From NCBI GenBank assembly GCA_032250805.1, contig JAVVEM010000013.1, forward strand, positions 10,078 through 74,077: a stretch of DNA of 64,000 bases, given 5' to 3'. The notes under the pieces are model-generated. The model ran no database searches and had not been told where the DNA came from. It saw nothing but the letters and a program-made list of their open reading frames with translations. The stretch comes from B18-G4 sp032250805 (GTDB lineage: Bacteria > Bacteroidota > Bacteroidia > Bacteroidales > B18-G4). Position numbers and translations under genes: made by a program. Below, in pieces: positions 43,007-52,054 of the stretch. Each line of letters starts with the position of its first letter. Positions within the stretch are counted from its first letter, which is position 1.

Positions 43007-44137
43007 TCAGATTTTCCCGATACTGCGTTTGCTTTTTATAATAAGCTTTTGTCTCCAGACTGCCCTTGAACGGTTTTCAGCATCGGCACCGATCAGGAAG
43101 GCATATGGCTTCAGTTCTTTTGATTGCTCAAAAATAATCTTTAGGACAGCTCCCACAGGAATAACCACGAACATGCCAACGATGCCCCAAACCATACCTC
43201 CGATGATGATCAGTAAGATAGTAAACAGGGGGTTAAGACTGACATAATTGCCGGTTATGTTGGGGGTAAGGATATTGTTTTCGAGAAACTGAATGATGAC
43301 GAACAACAGGAGTACCCACACTGCGAGGCCTGGGGTATCGCCGGTTAAAAGAGCAAAGGTAAATGGAATACTGGCACCTATCCATGTTCCGAAATAAGGT
43401 ATGAGGTTAAAGAGAGCTGAAATGATGCCGAAAAGAATGGCATATTTTACACCAACGATCCACAAGCCCAGGGAGTTCAATACCGACAGAATCAGGACAA
43501 CCGTAAATAAGCCTCCCACATAGCGCGGGACTATAAATGAGATCCGCTTCATAATGTTGCGTGCATCTTCTTCGCGCTTTGACGGTACCGCCATGATAAT
43601 GAACTTGTAGAACTTTTCGCGGTAGTAGAGCATGTAGAACATGAATACGGGAATCATCCCCAGTATAAAGATCGTGCTTGTTGTGCCCTTGAAAACTGAT
43701 TTGGTAAAATTTCCTGACAGATTAAAAATGTCGTTGATCGCATCATGAATAAGAAGGTTTTGAGATTCAACGGTATAACCGAAATAATTTTCAATGAATT
43801 GCCCAAGCTGGTCAATGTTGCTGTGTGCTTTGTCGATCAAAGCAGGGATATCGCGTGTGAGGAGGAGGGCATTTTTATAAAGGATAAAAACTGCAAATGT
43901 AAGGATGCCAACCAACAGGAAAATAGAAATAATATTGGCTAGTGCCCCGGGAAAACGGGCCTTGTTCTCAAGAAATCTAACCAAGGGATATACAAGATAA
44001 CTGAAGATCGCACCCAGGATAAGTGGGCTGAAGAAACTCTTGGCAATAATGATGCTGTAAAAGAGCAGAATCGCAAATAGAAGAAAAAATGATGCTGTTA
44101 CGATTCTGGGGGTCTTATTGAAGGCGTTCTCTGTCAT
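43007..44137 (-). CDS. AI-2E family transporter (PF01594-type permease)
   Basis: Inner-membrane protein of about 376 residues in the AI-2 exporter (TqsA/YdiK) superfamily. About eight membrane helices: two near the N-terminus (SFFLLFAILLFYSIIIAKSF and SPLILGAIFSYLVYPLV), a long amphipathic section (LTRDIPALIDKAHSNIDQLG), then five to six helices with the family segment YFGTWIGASIPFTFALL and the C-terminal NPLFTILLIIIGGMVWGIVG. The family includes autoinducer-2 and Na+/H+-linked exporters, so substrate is not certain. An alternative start at 44188 would add 17 polar residues. Head of a minus-strand row with the RNA methyltransferase, pfkA and priA. Confidence 0.85.
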   Translation of the reverse strand: MTENAFNKTPRIVTASFFLLFAILLFYSIIIAKSFFSPLILGAIFSYLVYPLVRFLENKARFPGALANIISIFLLVGILTFAVFILYKNALLLTRDIPALIDKAHSNIDQLGQFIENYFGYTVESQNLLIHDAINDIFNLSGNFTKSVFKGTTSTIFILGMIPVFMFYMLYYREKFYKFIIMAVPSKREEDARNIMKRISFIVPRYVGGLFTVVLILSVLNSLGLWIVGVKYAILFGIISALFNLIPYFGTWIGASIPFTFALLTGDTPGLAVWVLLLFVIIQFLENNILTPNITGNYVSLNPLFTILLIIIGGMVWGIVGMFVVIPVGAVLKIIFEQSKELKPYAFLIGADAENRSRAVWRQKLIIKSKRSIGKI

Positions 44138-44213
44138 TTCTGTTTTATTCTGATATTTGCAAGAGATAAAGTTAGTAATTTCATTCATGAAATAAAAGCA
44201 AATTGTTTGCCAA

Positions 44214-44558
44214 ATGACGATAAAAGAAGCGCAAAATATTGTTGATCAATGGATCAACACCACAGGAGTGAGGTACTTTAATGAACTCACCAATACTGCT
44301 ATATTGATGGAAGAGGTGGGCGAAGTAGCCAGGATCATGGCACGGAAATTCGGCGAGCAGTCGTTTAAGAATGATGAAAATGAAGCGAACCTCGCTGATG
44401 AATTTGCCGATGTTTTGTTTGTGCTTATTTGCCTTGCCAACCAAACCGGAGTCGACCTGACCAAAGCCCTTAAGCAAAATATCGAAAAAAAGACCCGAAG
44501 GGATAAGTTCCGGCATGCTGAGAATACGAAACTGAACAAGGACCCGCGAAAAAAGTGA
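44214..44558 (+). CDS. MazG-like nucleotide pyrophosphohydrolase
   Basis: A 114-residue all-alpha NTP pyrophosphatase of the MazG-like/dCTPase superfamily. The metal-binding signature is ILMEEVGEVARIMAR (EExxE) followed by LADEFADVLFVLICLAN (ExxD). Such single-domain proteins hydrolyse NTPs or dNTPs to NMP and pyrophosphate, cleaning the nucleotide pool. The Arg/Lys-rich C-terminus (KKTRRDKFRH) is common. It is divergent from the AI-2E transporter gene and convergent with the CHAD gene. Substrate not assigned. Confidence 0.88.
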   Translation: MTIKEAQNIVDQWINTTGVRYFNELTNTAILMEEVGEVARIMARKFGEQSFKNDENEANLADEFADVLFVLICLANQTGVDLTKALKQNIEKKTRRDKFRHAENTKLNKDPRKK

Positions 44559-44582
44559 TCAGCAACACTGAAATTCGTTATC

Positions 44583-45386
44583 TTATATCTTCATCTCGTT
44601 TATCAGGATACATGAATATTCCTGCTGCAATTCGTGTTTGCGGTTTTTGATCATACGATTGAATGCTTCGAGTGATGGGGAGGATCTGTCGGGGTATTTG
44701 CGAATAAAATTGTTAATTTCTTTTTGCATGTTCAGATGATCATGCCAAAAGCCGGCCAGATCAGCCAGGTCGCGTAAACGCGATACACCGATGTTAAGGC
44801 TGTCTTCAACAGGCAATTGTTCGTCGAAGATATTGTTAAGGTAGTTGATATCTTTCAGCCGGCGGCGAATGCTGTGAAATCTTTTTTCCTGCCTGCTTTC
44901 ATGAAAAATATAGCTGATCTCATTGGTGAGGATGGTCAGCAAAGAAATTCCTTCTGCATAAGCTTGCTCACGATCTACATGCTGGAGGGCCTGTCTGAGT
45001 TTGGAACTGATCTCGTCGGGATGTTCTTTCTTAAACCCCGCAAGGGCGATTTCATATTTATTTCTTCTCTGGCCGGTCTTTCGCAACAAATTGCTCAGGA
45101 CCGGGTCGAGCTCCGGGAGCTTAAATTCTTTCAATAGCAGGCCGATGATCTGTAAATCCCTCAAATTTCCTGCCTGCTTAAATAATGTATTGATTTCCTG
45201 CATGCTGCTCAGCATGTCGGAATCTTTCCTTATCTGATTCACAAGCCTCATCACCACCCGCAGCCGTTTAATGCTCAGGCGCAGATTGTGTATGGCCTCA
45301 ATATTTTCGGGATCCTCACTCAGCAGGAGGTTCTCCTTAATTATGTCTGTGTGTTTTGAATAATACTTAAAGACAGGATTTAACAT
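44583..45386 (-). CDS. CHAD-domain protein, putative polyphosphate binder
   Basis: A 267-residue, mostly helical CHAD-domain protein, with the conserved basic/His helix IHNLRLSIKRLRVVMRLV at the N-terminus and further basic residues (RQEKRFHSIRRRLKDINYLN) that line the phosphate-binding channel in this family. CHAD domains bind inorganic polyphosphate and often accompany CYTH domains or PPK. No CYTH domain is fused here; a separate CYTH gene is 13 kb downstream and ppk1 is 19 kb upstream. It converges with the MazG-like gene, with 24 bases between stops. Polyphosphate binding follows from the family, not from data here. Confidence 0.85.
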   Translation of the reverse strand: MLNPVFKYYSKHTDIIKENLLLSEDPENIEAIHNLRLSIKRLRVVMRLVNQIRKDSDMLSSMQEINTLFKQAGNLRDLQIIGLLLKEFKLPELDPVLSNLLRKTGQRRNKYEIALAGFKKEHPDEISSKLRQALQHVDREQAYAEGISLLTILTNEISYIFHESRQEKRFHSIRRRLKDINYLNNIFDEQLPVEDSLNIGVSRLRDLADLAGFWHDHLNMQKEINNFIRKYPDRSSPSLEAFNRMIKNRKHELQQEYSCILINEMKI

Positions 45387-45426
45387 CTTGCTGCAAAATT
45401 AATCATTCTGAGGATACCGTTTACCG

Positions 45427-45443
45427 GTAATCGCATCGATTAC
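45427..45443. promoter_or_regulatory. Inverted repeat, possible operator between CHAD and ABC genes
   Basis: GTAATCG-CAT-CGATTAC is a perfect 7-3-7 inverted repeat, preceded by and overlapping the palindrome TTACCGGTAA (45421-45430). It lies 40 bases upstream of the CHAD start and about 140 bases upstream of the ABC permease start. A dimeric regulator could bind it. No regulator gene is next to it. Confidence 0.4.
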
Positions 45444-45584
45444 ATTAATTATCAGGCTGCCAGTACAATCGCTCAAAAAGGTATACCAATAGTTAATTAT
45501 AAACTACCACGTGTTAATTAATTGCTGCCCCCGCAACCATTACTCAAAACAATTTTTTATCTTCGGCCTGAAAATTTTCGGGCT

Positions 45585-47066
45585 ATGGTATTAAGGTGGT
45601 TTATCAGTCATCAGTTCAAGCAGCTCAGACGTTCGCCATTCTGGCAAAAGAGCCTGGCTATAAACATTGTTCTTTCATTTCTGGTTGGACTCGTTCTTCT
45701 CGAACTACTCGGCCTTGGCATTATGCTGCCGGTAATACTGACAGAAATCTATCCTGATGAGAACCTTGTGGCGTTATTCAATAGTGCATTGCTGTATTAT
45801 TTCGCTATTGATCTCATACTTCGGTATTTAATGCAATACCTTCCTGTGATATCAGCTCAGCCTTATTTTCATCTTCCGATACGAAAATCGGTTATTGTGC
45901 ATTATATGCTTGCAAAGTCGATATTCTTTATCATGAACTATCTTCCCTTGCTGGTTTTTATCCCCTGGGCTCTAAATGCCGTTGCAGTTGAATATACAAC
46001 ACCGCAGGCTCTCAGGTGGTTGCTGGGGCTCATCTTTCTTGTCTTTGCCAATAATTTTATTGTTATTTTTGTGAAGCGGCAAATATTTACCCGCCCCTGG
46101 ATAGTTCTTATCTTTGTGATTGCGCTGATAGGATTTATTGTACTCGATTATTTAAACGTGTATTCCATCTCTGCAATATCAACATCTCTATTCCATTATC
46201 TTATCACTATTCCCTGGACCAACCTTGTTCCCCTTGCTTTGCTCATTTTCGTATATGCCGTCAATTTTTCATTTCTGAGGGCCCGTATGTATATCGAAGA
46301 GATGAGTATGAAAAAGCATACACGAACCGATTCACATACCGGGATCAAATACCTGAAGAGCCTCGGACGAATTGGTGAAATGGTGGCTTTTGAACTGAAA
46401 CTTTACTGGCGTAACAAACGTTCCAAATCACTGTTTTATATGGTTCCGGTTTTTTTGCTCTATGGATTTTTCTTTTATCCGAATGATGTATACATGGAAC
46501 TTGGCGGAATGATGGTGTTTGTTGGGATATTTGTCACCGGTGGGGTGGGAATGAGTTTTGGAAATTATTTCCTCGGTTGGGAAAGCAGCTTTTTTGATAC
46601 AATCTTAGCCAATAACATTGATTTTGAGAAATATTTCAGGGCGAAATATATGATACTACTGGGCATGGCAGTGATCTCATATGTGGTTACATTACCCTAT
46701 GCTATTTTTGGTTGGGAGATCCTGTATGTTAATACAATGTGTTTTCTGATGAATATCGGGGTCAATGCCTACGTGATCCTGCTCTTTTGCACCAATAATA
46801 AAAAACGAATGGATCTGAGCAGGGGCGCAACATTCAACTATCAGGGGGTTGGGGCATCGCAATTCCTGATCATGCTTCCACTTTTGCTGCTGCCTGTTTT
46901 GCTTTACGCTTTATTTTCGATCTTCCTTGATTTTATCCCGGCAGTAAGCATTCTGGGTATGGTAGGTTTAATCGGGATTCTTTTCCACAGGGTGTGGATG
47001 CATAAGGTGATTACAAGGTTTCTGCGCAGAAAATATATCATCGCTGAAGGATTCAGGGAAAAATAA
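45585..47066 (+). CDS. ABC transporter permease, DUF5687 family
   Basis: A 493-residue polytopic membrane protein with about twelve hydrophobic helices, starting with AINIVLSFLVGLVLLELLGLGIMLPVIL. It matches DUF5687, a Bacteroidota permease family always paired with an ATPase. The ATG at 45585 is chosen over a TTG at 45522 because homology begins at WFISHQFKQLRRSPFW and because TATCTTCG, a near -7 box, sits at 45559-45566. The ATPase gene follows 38 bases later. Together they form a two-protein exporter. Substrate unknown; drug or lipid export is possible. Confidence 0.85.
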   Translation: MVLRWFISHQFKQLRRSPFWQKSLAINIVLSFLVGLVLLELLGLGIMLPVILTEIYPDENLVALFNSALLYYFAIDLILRYLMQYLPVISAQPYFHLPIRKSVIVHYMLAKSIFFIMNYLPLLVFIPWALNAVAVEYTTPQALRWLLGLIFLVFANNFIVIFVKRQIFTRPWIVLIFVIALIGFIVLDYLNVYSISAISTSLFHYLITIPWTNLVPLALLIFVYAVNFSFLRARMYIEEMSMKKHTRTDSHTGIKYLKSLGRIGEMVAFELKLYWRNKRSKSLFYMVPVFLLYGFFFYPNDVYMELGGMMVFVGIFVTGGVGMSFGNYFLGWESSFFDTILANNIDFEKYFRAKYMILLGMAVISYVVTLPYAIFGWEILYVNTMCFLMNIGVNAYVILLFCTNNKKRMDLSRGATFNYQGVGASQFLIMLPLLLLPVLLYALFSIFLDFIPAVSILGMVGLIGILFHRVWMHKVITRFLRRKYIIAEGFREK

Positions 47067-47104
47067 TTCTGATAACTGAGTGTTTTAACCTAACGAAAAA
47101 CAAT

Positions 47105-47800
47105 ATGATAGAAGTAAAAGACCTGACCAAAGCCTACCACGGGAATGTAGTGCTTGATATTCCCAAACTTACGATACCCAAAGGGGAAAGCTTTGGCCTG
47201 GTTGGGAATAACGGAGCGGGAAAAACAACGTTTTTTCGCCTGATCCTGGATCTGATCCGTCCAACAAGTGGTACAGTTTACATCGACTCCGTGAATGTAA
47301 TGGGTTCGGTTGGCTGGAAAAGCTTTACAGGGTCATACCTGGATGAGGGTTTTCTTATAGATTTTCTTACACCGGAAGAATATTTTGAATTCCTGGCCGA
47401 TATCAATGGGCTGTCCAAAGGAGATGTGAAAGAGTTCTATGCAACTTTTGCAGAATTCTTTAACCAGGAAGTGCTGGGCAAGAAAAAGTATATCCGTGAA
47501 CTGTCTTCGGGTAACCAGAAAAAAGTGGGCATCGCGGCAGCGCTTATGACCAATCCTCAGTTGGTGATCCTGGATGAACCATTTAACAGCCTCGACCCAA
47601 CCACACAGATACGTCTTAAAAAACTACTGAAGAATATTAAGGAAAACAGAAATGTTACGGCACTTATCTCCAGCCACGATCTGAGTCATGTTACTGAGGT
47701 GTGCGAACGCATCGTTGTGCTCGAAGTGGGTAATATCATTAAAGACATCAAAACCACAAACACAACACTGAAAGACCTTGAGAAATATTTTTCAGTTTAG
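47105..47800 (+). CDS. ABC transporter ATP-binding protein
   Basis: A 231-residue nucleotide-binding subunit. Walker A is GLVGNNGAGKTTFFRL, the signature is RELSSGNQKKVGIAAAL, Walker B is LVILDEPFNSLDP, and the switch His is in LISSHDLSHV. The signature uses LSSGNQKK rather than LSGGQ, a variant seen in this exporter class. It pairs with the DUF5687 permease just upstream. The next gene is 129 bases away and separately transcribed. Confidence 0.95.
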   Translation: MIEVKDLTKAYHGNVVLDIPKLTIPKGESFGLVGNNGAGKTTFFRLILDLIRPTSGTVYIDSVNVMGSVGWKSFTGSYLDEGFLIDFLTPEEYFEFLADINGLSKGDVKEFYATFAEFFNQEVLGKKKYIRELSSGNQKKVGIAAALMTNPQLVILDEPFNSLDPTTQIRLKKLLKNIKENRNVTALISSHDLSHVTEVCERIVVLEVGNIIKDIKTTNTTLKDLEKYFSV

Positions 47801-47929
47801 CCCGTGTTGTGCTGAATAAATAATTGTTTTCTGCAGGTAAGGCAAAATTCTTCAACACTGTTTTATTATATCAGCCTGTTTTTTTAAACGGCAGTTCATT
47901 ATTCCACAGAGAATGTTTATTTTTAAAAA

Positions 47930-50404
47930 ATGAATCAACCCGGGGCTCTTGTCATCATTGCAAGAATGTGTATTTTTTTATTGCTTAATGGGGTTTATCT
48001 CATTGGCCCCGGTCAATCCACCCAGCTCAGCGGGCGCGTACTCGACGCAGAAACCGGCGAGCCGCTGGCTTTTGTAAACCTTGTGGCAAATAGCAGCCGG
48101 CAAGGAACAGCATCCGATATTGACGGGAAATTCAGTCTGCACTTAAGTAAACCTGCGCAATTTTTAAAGGCCACTTACGTGGGCTATGAGCCTGCCCGGA
48201 TCAATGTGGCCGGACGTTCGCAAAATTTGAAGATATTGATGCGCAGGATCCCTTACGAACTTGATGAAGTTGTTATACTTCCCGGTATCAACTCCGCGCA
48301 CCGGATTATCCGTAATGTGGTAAATAACCGCCATCGTAATGATCCGGCAAAGCTCGAAGCATATTCATATATATCCTATGAAAAGACAATTTTTACACTC
48401 GACCTGGATTCCCTGCGGATGATCGACACCATGCTGCTCGACACCGCTTCGCTCCAGGTGCGAAGGTTTTTCGACCGGCAGGATATATTCATCGCCGAGT
48501 CAGTCACTGAGCGAAAATACCTTCGCCCCGAAAGAAAGCGCGAAAATGTCATCGCGACAAGGGTGTCGGGCATGAAAGACCCGATATTTGTTTTTCTGGT
48601 ATCGCAGATGCAATCAACCTCCTTCTACAATGAACGCATCAACATCGGCCGCAGTGAATATATTAATCCAATTAGCGGGGGCAGTACTTCAAAATATACT
48701 TTTATCCTTGAAGATACAGCATACAGCGATCGAAATGATACCATATTCATTATTTCATACCGGCCTGCACCAAATACTAACTTTGACGGGCTCAAAGGCG
48801 TGCTTTCAATAAACACATATAACTGGGCCGTACAGAATGTGATTGCTGAACCTGCACGCGATGAAGGCCCGTTCACCATCAGGATCCAGCAGCAATATGA
48901 ACTGATCGACGGGAAACAATGGTTCCCGGTACAGCTCAATACCGATATTATGATCAGATCGATCGGGACCAGCGTTAATGATGAGATGTATTCATTTGTT
49001 GGCGTTGGCAAAAGTTATATCAGGGATATTGAATTGAATCCCCGATTGCTTCGAAGCGAATTTGATAATATTGAGGTGGATGTCGACCCCCGGGCCCACG
49101 ACCGAAGTGAAGAATTCTGGAATGTATACCGTGCCGACAGCCTGAGTGAGAGGGACAGGAATACATATGAATTTATGGACAGCATCGGGCGTGAAGTGAA
49201 TTTCGACCGCCTTGCAAAAACTTTTGAAACTGTGATGACAGGCCGGATACCGTTTAAGGTGATCGATTTCGATATTGATAAGTTTTTACGCTATAACCAA
49301 TACGAAGGATTATACCTTGGACTTGGCATCCATACCAACGAACGGCTTTCAAGGCGCTTCAAAGCCGGCGGGTTCTGGGGCTACTCGTTTAATGACAAAA
49401 CTGCCAAATATGGTGGCGATGGTTCGGTGCTGATCCACAGGCGCAGTGATTTGAAACTCAAGGCCGGCTATTTTTATGATGTTACGGAAAGCGCAGGGAC
49501 AGAATTTAATGGTGAACCAAAATCTTTTTTGCGTGCTGAAGGCTTCAGAAATTTTCTCATTCGCCGAATGAATGTCACCGAAAGGGGGTATGTTGGATTG
49601 GAGTTCAATGCCCTGCGGCATTTTCGCTGGGAGTTGCTTGTTTTGAGCGACTTTAAAAAGGCATTTCCCGACTACTACTACGGACAGCGTGAAGGAAATA
49701 CCGCCATGCTTAAGAACGAATTCCGGTTTACCGAATTAACCGCAGGATTTCGCTTTGCTTTTCGTGAAAAATTTTTAAGAACAAAGCGGATGAAAATCTC
49801 ACTCGGAACAAAATATCCCGTCATTAGGTTTCAGTATACCCGTGGCTTTGATAACATCCTTAGCGGCGAGTTTGCATACAACCGCTATGATTTGAAAATT
49901 TCCGAATCGTTTTATATTAAATATCTCGGATTAACGGCCATTGAACTTCGGGCAGGCTATATCGACGGCGATCTTCCCTATTGCAACCTCTATAATGGAA
50001 ACGGCAGCTACCGGGTGTTTACGGTCTATGCCTCCAACAGTTTTGCTACCATGCGCATGAATGAGTTTTTGAGCAACCGCTTTGTGGCCTTATACCTGTC
50101 GCATAACTTCGGCACCCTGCTGGTCCGTACCCGTTTTTTCTCGCCCGAGATCATGCTGGTTACAAATATCGGCTTCGGCAAACTGAACAATGCTGCACAG
50201 CATCATAATACCAGCTTCAACACCATGGAAAAAGGCTTTTACGAATCGGGTGTGCTCTTCCATGGTTTGCTCGACCTGAGTTTTTACAAAGTAGGGGTCG
50301 GGATGTTTTACCGCTATGGTCCGTATAGTTTCGAAAAAACAATTGATAACTTTGCCTTTAAAGCAAGTATAGTGTTCCCGATCGAAAGCGTTAAACGGCA
50401 ATAG
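47930..50404 (+). CDS. DUF5686/CarboxypepD-regulatory-like outer-membrane protein
   Basis: An 824-residue outer-membrane protein. An N-terminal hydrophobic leader (ARMCIFLLLNGVYLIGPGQ) is followed by a CarboxypepD_reg-like beta-sandwich (about 30-110, SGRVLDAETGEPLAFVNLV and GTASDIDGKFSLHL), then a long DUF5686 region with many alternating beta strands (RSEYINPISGGSTSKYTF, YRPAPNTNFDGLKGVL) that ends in a beta barrel with an aromatic C-terminal region. It lacks the TonB-box/plug architecture of SusC. The family is common in Bacteroidota and its role is unknown; similar proteins are linked to surface stress or transport. It stands 129 bases after the ABC ATPase gene with AT-rich sequence between. 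Confidence 0.85.
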   Translation: MNQPGALVIIARMCIFLLLNGVYLIGPGQSTQLSGRVLDAETGEPLAFVNLVANSSRQGTASDIDGKFSLHLSKPAQFLKATYVGYEPARINVAGRSQNLKILMRRIPYELDEVVILPGINSAHRIIRNVVNNRHRNDPAKLEAYSYISYEKTIFTLDLDSLRMIDTMLLDTASLQVRRFFDRQDIFIAESVTERKYLRPERKRENVIATRVSGMKDPIFVFLVSQMQSTSFYNERINIGRSEYINPISGGSTSKYTFILEDTAYSDRNDTIFIISYRPAPNTNFDGLKGVLSINTYNWAVQNVIAEPARDEGPFTIRIQQQYELIDGKQWFPVQLNTDIMIRSIGTSVNDEMYSFVGVGKSYIRDIELNPRLLRSEFDNIEVDVDPRAHDRSEEFWNVYRADSLSERDRNTYEFMDSIGREVNFDRLAKTFETVMTGRIPFKVIDFDIDKFLRYNQYEGLYLGLGIHTNERLSRRFKAGGFWGYSFNDKTAKYGGDGSVLIHRRSDLKLKAGYFYDVTESAGTEFNGEPKSFLRAEGFRNFLIRRMNVTERGYVGLEFNALRHFRWELLVLSDFKKAFPDYYYGQREGNTAMLKNEFRFTELTAGFRFAFREKFLRTKRMKISLGTKYPVIRFQYTRGFDNILSGEFAYNRYDLKISESFYIKYLGLTAIELRAGYIDGDLPYCNLYNGNGSYRVFTVYASNSFATMRMNEFLSNRFVALYLSHNFGTLLVRTRFFSPEIMLVTNIGFGKLNNAAQHHNTSFNTMEKGFYESGVLFHGLLDLSFYKVGVGMFYRYGPYSFEKTIDNFAFKASIVFPIESVKRQ

Positions 50405-50421
50405 ATCCTACTACCCGGCGG

Positions 50422-51909
50422 TCAACTCTTTTGCTCGATTTTTTTGATCAGTTTTTTGAAAATGTAAAAATGGAAGGGCAGGAAAAAATACCAGTAAACT
50501 TCACCCCATAATCCTTTTGGCTGAAAATATGCCGTAACGGTAAGTTTATTCAGTCCCTCGTGTGAGTCGATGATGAATTCGAGCCATGCTTTGCCCGGAA
50601 GGATCATCTCAGCGCGCAATAGCAGGAGCTTATCCTTTTTGATGTTTTCGACACGGAAAAAATCAACGGCATCATCAACACGGAGTTCTGAATAACTTCT
50701 TCTGCCCCGCGAAGATCCCACACCAAGAATCATGCGGTCGATCATCCCCCGCAAACGCCACATCCAGTTACTTTGAAACCAACCTCTTTTTCCGCCTATA
50801 CTGCAAAATGAAGCAAATAATGAAGATGGTTCTTTGTGCGTGAGCAGGCAATAGCTTGTATTGTGTTTGGGGACAGGGCTGGTATGCGTAAGTTTTACGG
50901 GTTTTGCCAGTGAATCGGGAAAAGTATCCGACCAGCGTGTAGTGATCTGGTCAGACTTTTCTACCCTTAACGCCTCTTTCAGGGCTTGCCCGAAACTCAG
51001 GGGTTCAAATTTTATCAATTCCCTGATGTCGTTGTTTTGACATACAACCTCATTTTTGCACCCGATTACCAAAACCTTGGTAATCGGACCTGGTACCGGA
51101 GTGAGCAGGCTTGCAAGGTATCCGTATACTGCGGGTGTTGTGATGAGGGCAGGCAAAAATGCCCGCTTCTTTCCAAGAAATTTTGCAAAATGAACAAGCA
51201 TTTCATCGTAAGTAAGGATCGATTGTCCTCCGATATCAAATTCCTTGCCACGTGCTTCATCTATCTCCAATACTCCTACCAGGTACTTGATCACATCCCT
51301 GAGCGCAATGGGCTGACTTTTTGTTTTTGCCCATTTGGGTATAAAAAATACAGGCGTATTGCGCACAAGGTTCGACAATATCTCATAAGAAGCACTTCCT
51401 GAGCCGATGATCATTCCTGCCCGCAATATCGTAACAGGGATGCGCCCCTGCGATAGCTTTTTGCCTACCTGGAACCGATTTTTGAGGTGCGGTGAAAGTT
51501 GGGTGTTTATGTCTCCCAGGCCTCCCAGGTATATAATTGCCTTCAGATTTTGGTTTTCGGCTGCGATCCGAAAATTAACTGCTGCCTGGATATCGGTTTC
51601 TTCGAATTTTTTGTGGCCAAGCAGCAACGAATGGATCAGATAATATGCAATGTCAACATCTTCAAGAACAGTAATCAAACTTTCAAGATCAAGCGCGTCA
51701 GCTTCAATTACTTCAGCTCCCGGCCACCGGCTTTTGTAATCTTCAGAATAGGAACGAACCATTACCCTGACACGGTAATTCCTTGCCAATAACTCAGGAA
51801 CAAGGCGTCCACCTATGTAGCCGGTGGCACCGGTGACAAGTACAAGGGGATCGTCTTTCCTTGGAATTGTGGGAAGGTCTCTGCAAAGCAATGTATTGTC
51901 ATTTTGCAT
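50422..51909 (-). CDS. NAD(P)-binding SDR-like protein with DUF2867 domain
   Basis: A 495-residue two-part protein. The N-terminal 290 residues are an atypical short-chain dehydrogenase (NmrA/YbjT-like): VTGATGYIGGRLVPELLARNYRVRV is the dinucleotide-binding loop, and AYYLIHSLLLGHKKFEETD follows. The C-terminal 150 residues (GGKRGWFQSNWMWRLRG, LRVDDAVDFFRVENI, LWGEVYWYFFLPFHFYIFKKL) match DUF2867 and end in a hydrophobic stretch that could touch the membrane. The catalytic Tyr-x3-Lys pair is not clear, as in YbjT-like proteins. It converges on the DUF5686 gene with 17 bases between and is divergent from the cytochrome gene. Function unknown; NAD(P)-dependent regulation or epimerase-like chemistry is possible. 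Confidence 0.85.
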   Translation of the reverse strand: MQNDNTLLCRDLPTIPRKDDPLVLVTGATGYIGGRLVPELLARNYRVRVMVRSYSEDYKSRWPGAEVIEADALDLESLITVLEDVDIAYYLIHSLLLGHKKFEETDIQAAVNFRIAAENQNLKAIIYLGGLGDINTQLSPHLKNRFQVGKKLSQGRIPVTILRAGMIIGSGSASYEILSNLVRNTPVFFIPKWAKTKSQPIALRDVIKYLVGVLEIDEARGKEFDIGGQSILTYDEMLVHFAKFLGKKRAFLPALITTPAVYGYLASLLTPVPGPITKVLVIGCKNEVVCQNNDIRELIKFEPLSFGQALKEALRVEKSDQITTRWSDTFPDSLAKPVKLTHTSPVPKHNTSYCLLTHKEPSSLFASFCSIGGKRGWFQSNWMWRLRGMIDRMILGVGSSRGRRSYSELRVDDAVDFFRVENIKKDKLLLLRAEMILPGKAWLEFIIDSHEGLNKLTVTAYFQPKGLWGEVYWYFFLPFHFYIFKKLIKKIEQKS

Positions 51910-51986
51910 CTGAAGTGGATTAATTGCCGACTTGTATAGAATGATTATAAATTAATATACATAGTAATTACATACAAATTAATACA

Positions 51987-51994
51987 TATATTTG
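51987..51994 (+). promoter_or_regulatory. -7 box before the multiheme cytochrome gene
   Basis: TATATTTG matches TAnnTTTG; the ATG follows about 60 bases later. The surrounding 145-base region is very AT-rich, with near-repeated TTAATATACATA and TTAATACATATA, and lacks a clear TTG at -33. The same region must hold the divergent SDR promoter, which I cannot place. Confidence 0.4.
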
Positions 51995-52054
51995 ATAATA
52001 AAGTAATTTCGGACAAGATACAAAAATACTATTTACAAATATAAATATATAGCT

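Noticed and set aside
45394..45401. -7-like TAATTTTG before the CHAD gene
   Set aside because: Only 8 bases from the ATG and no TTG at -33.
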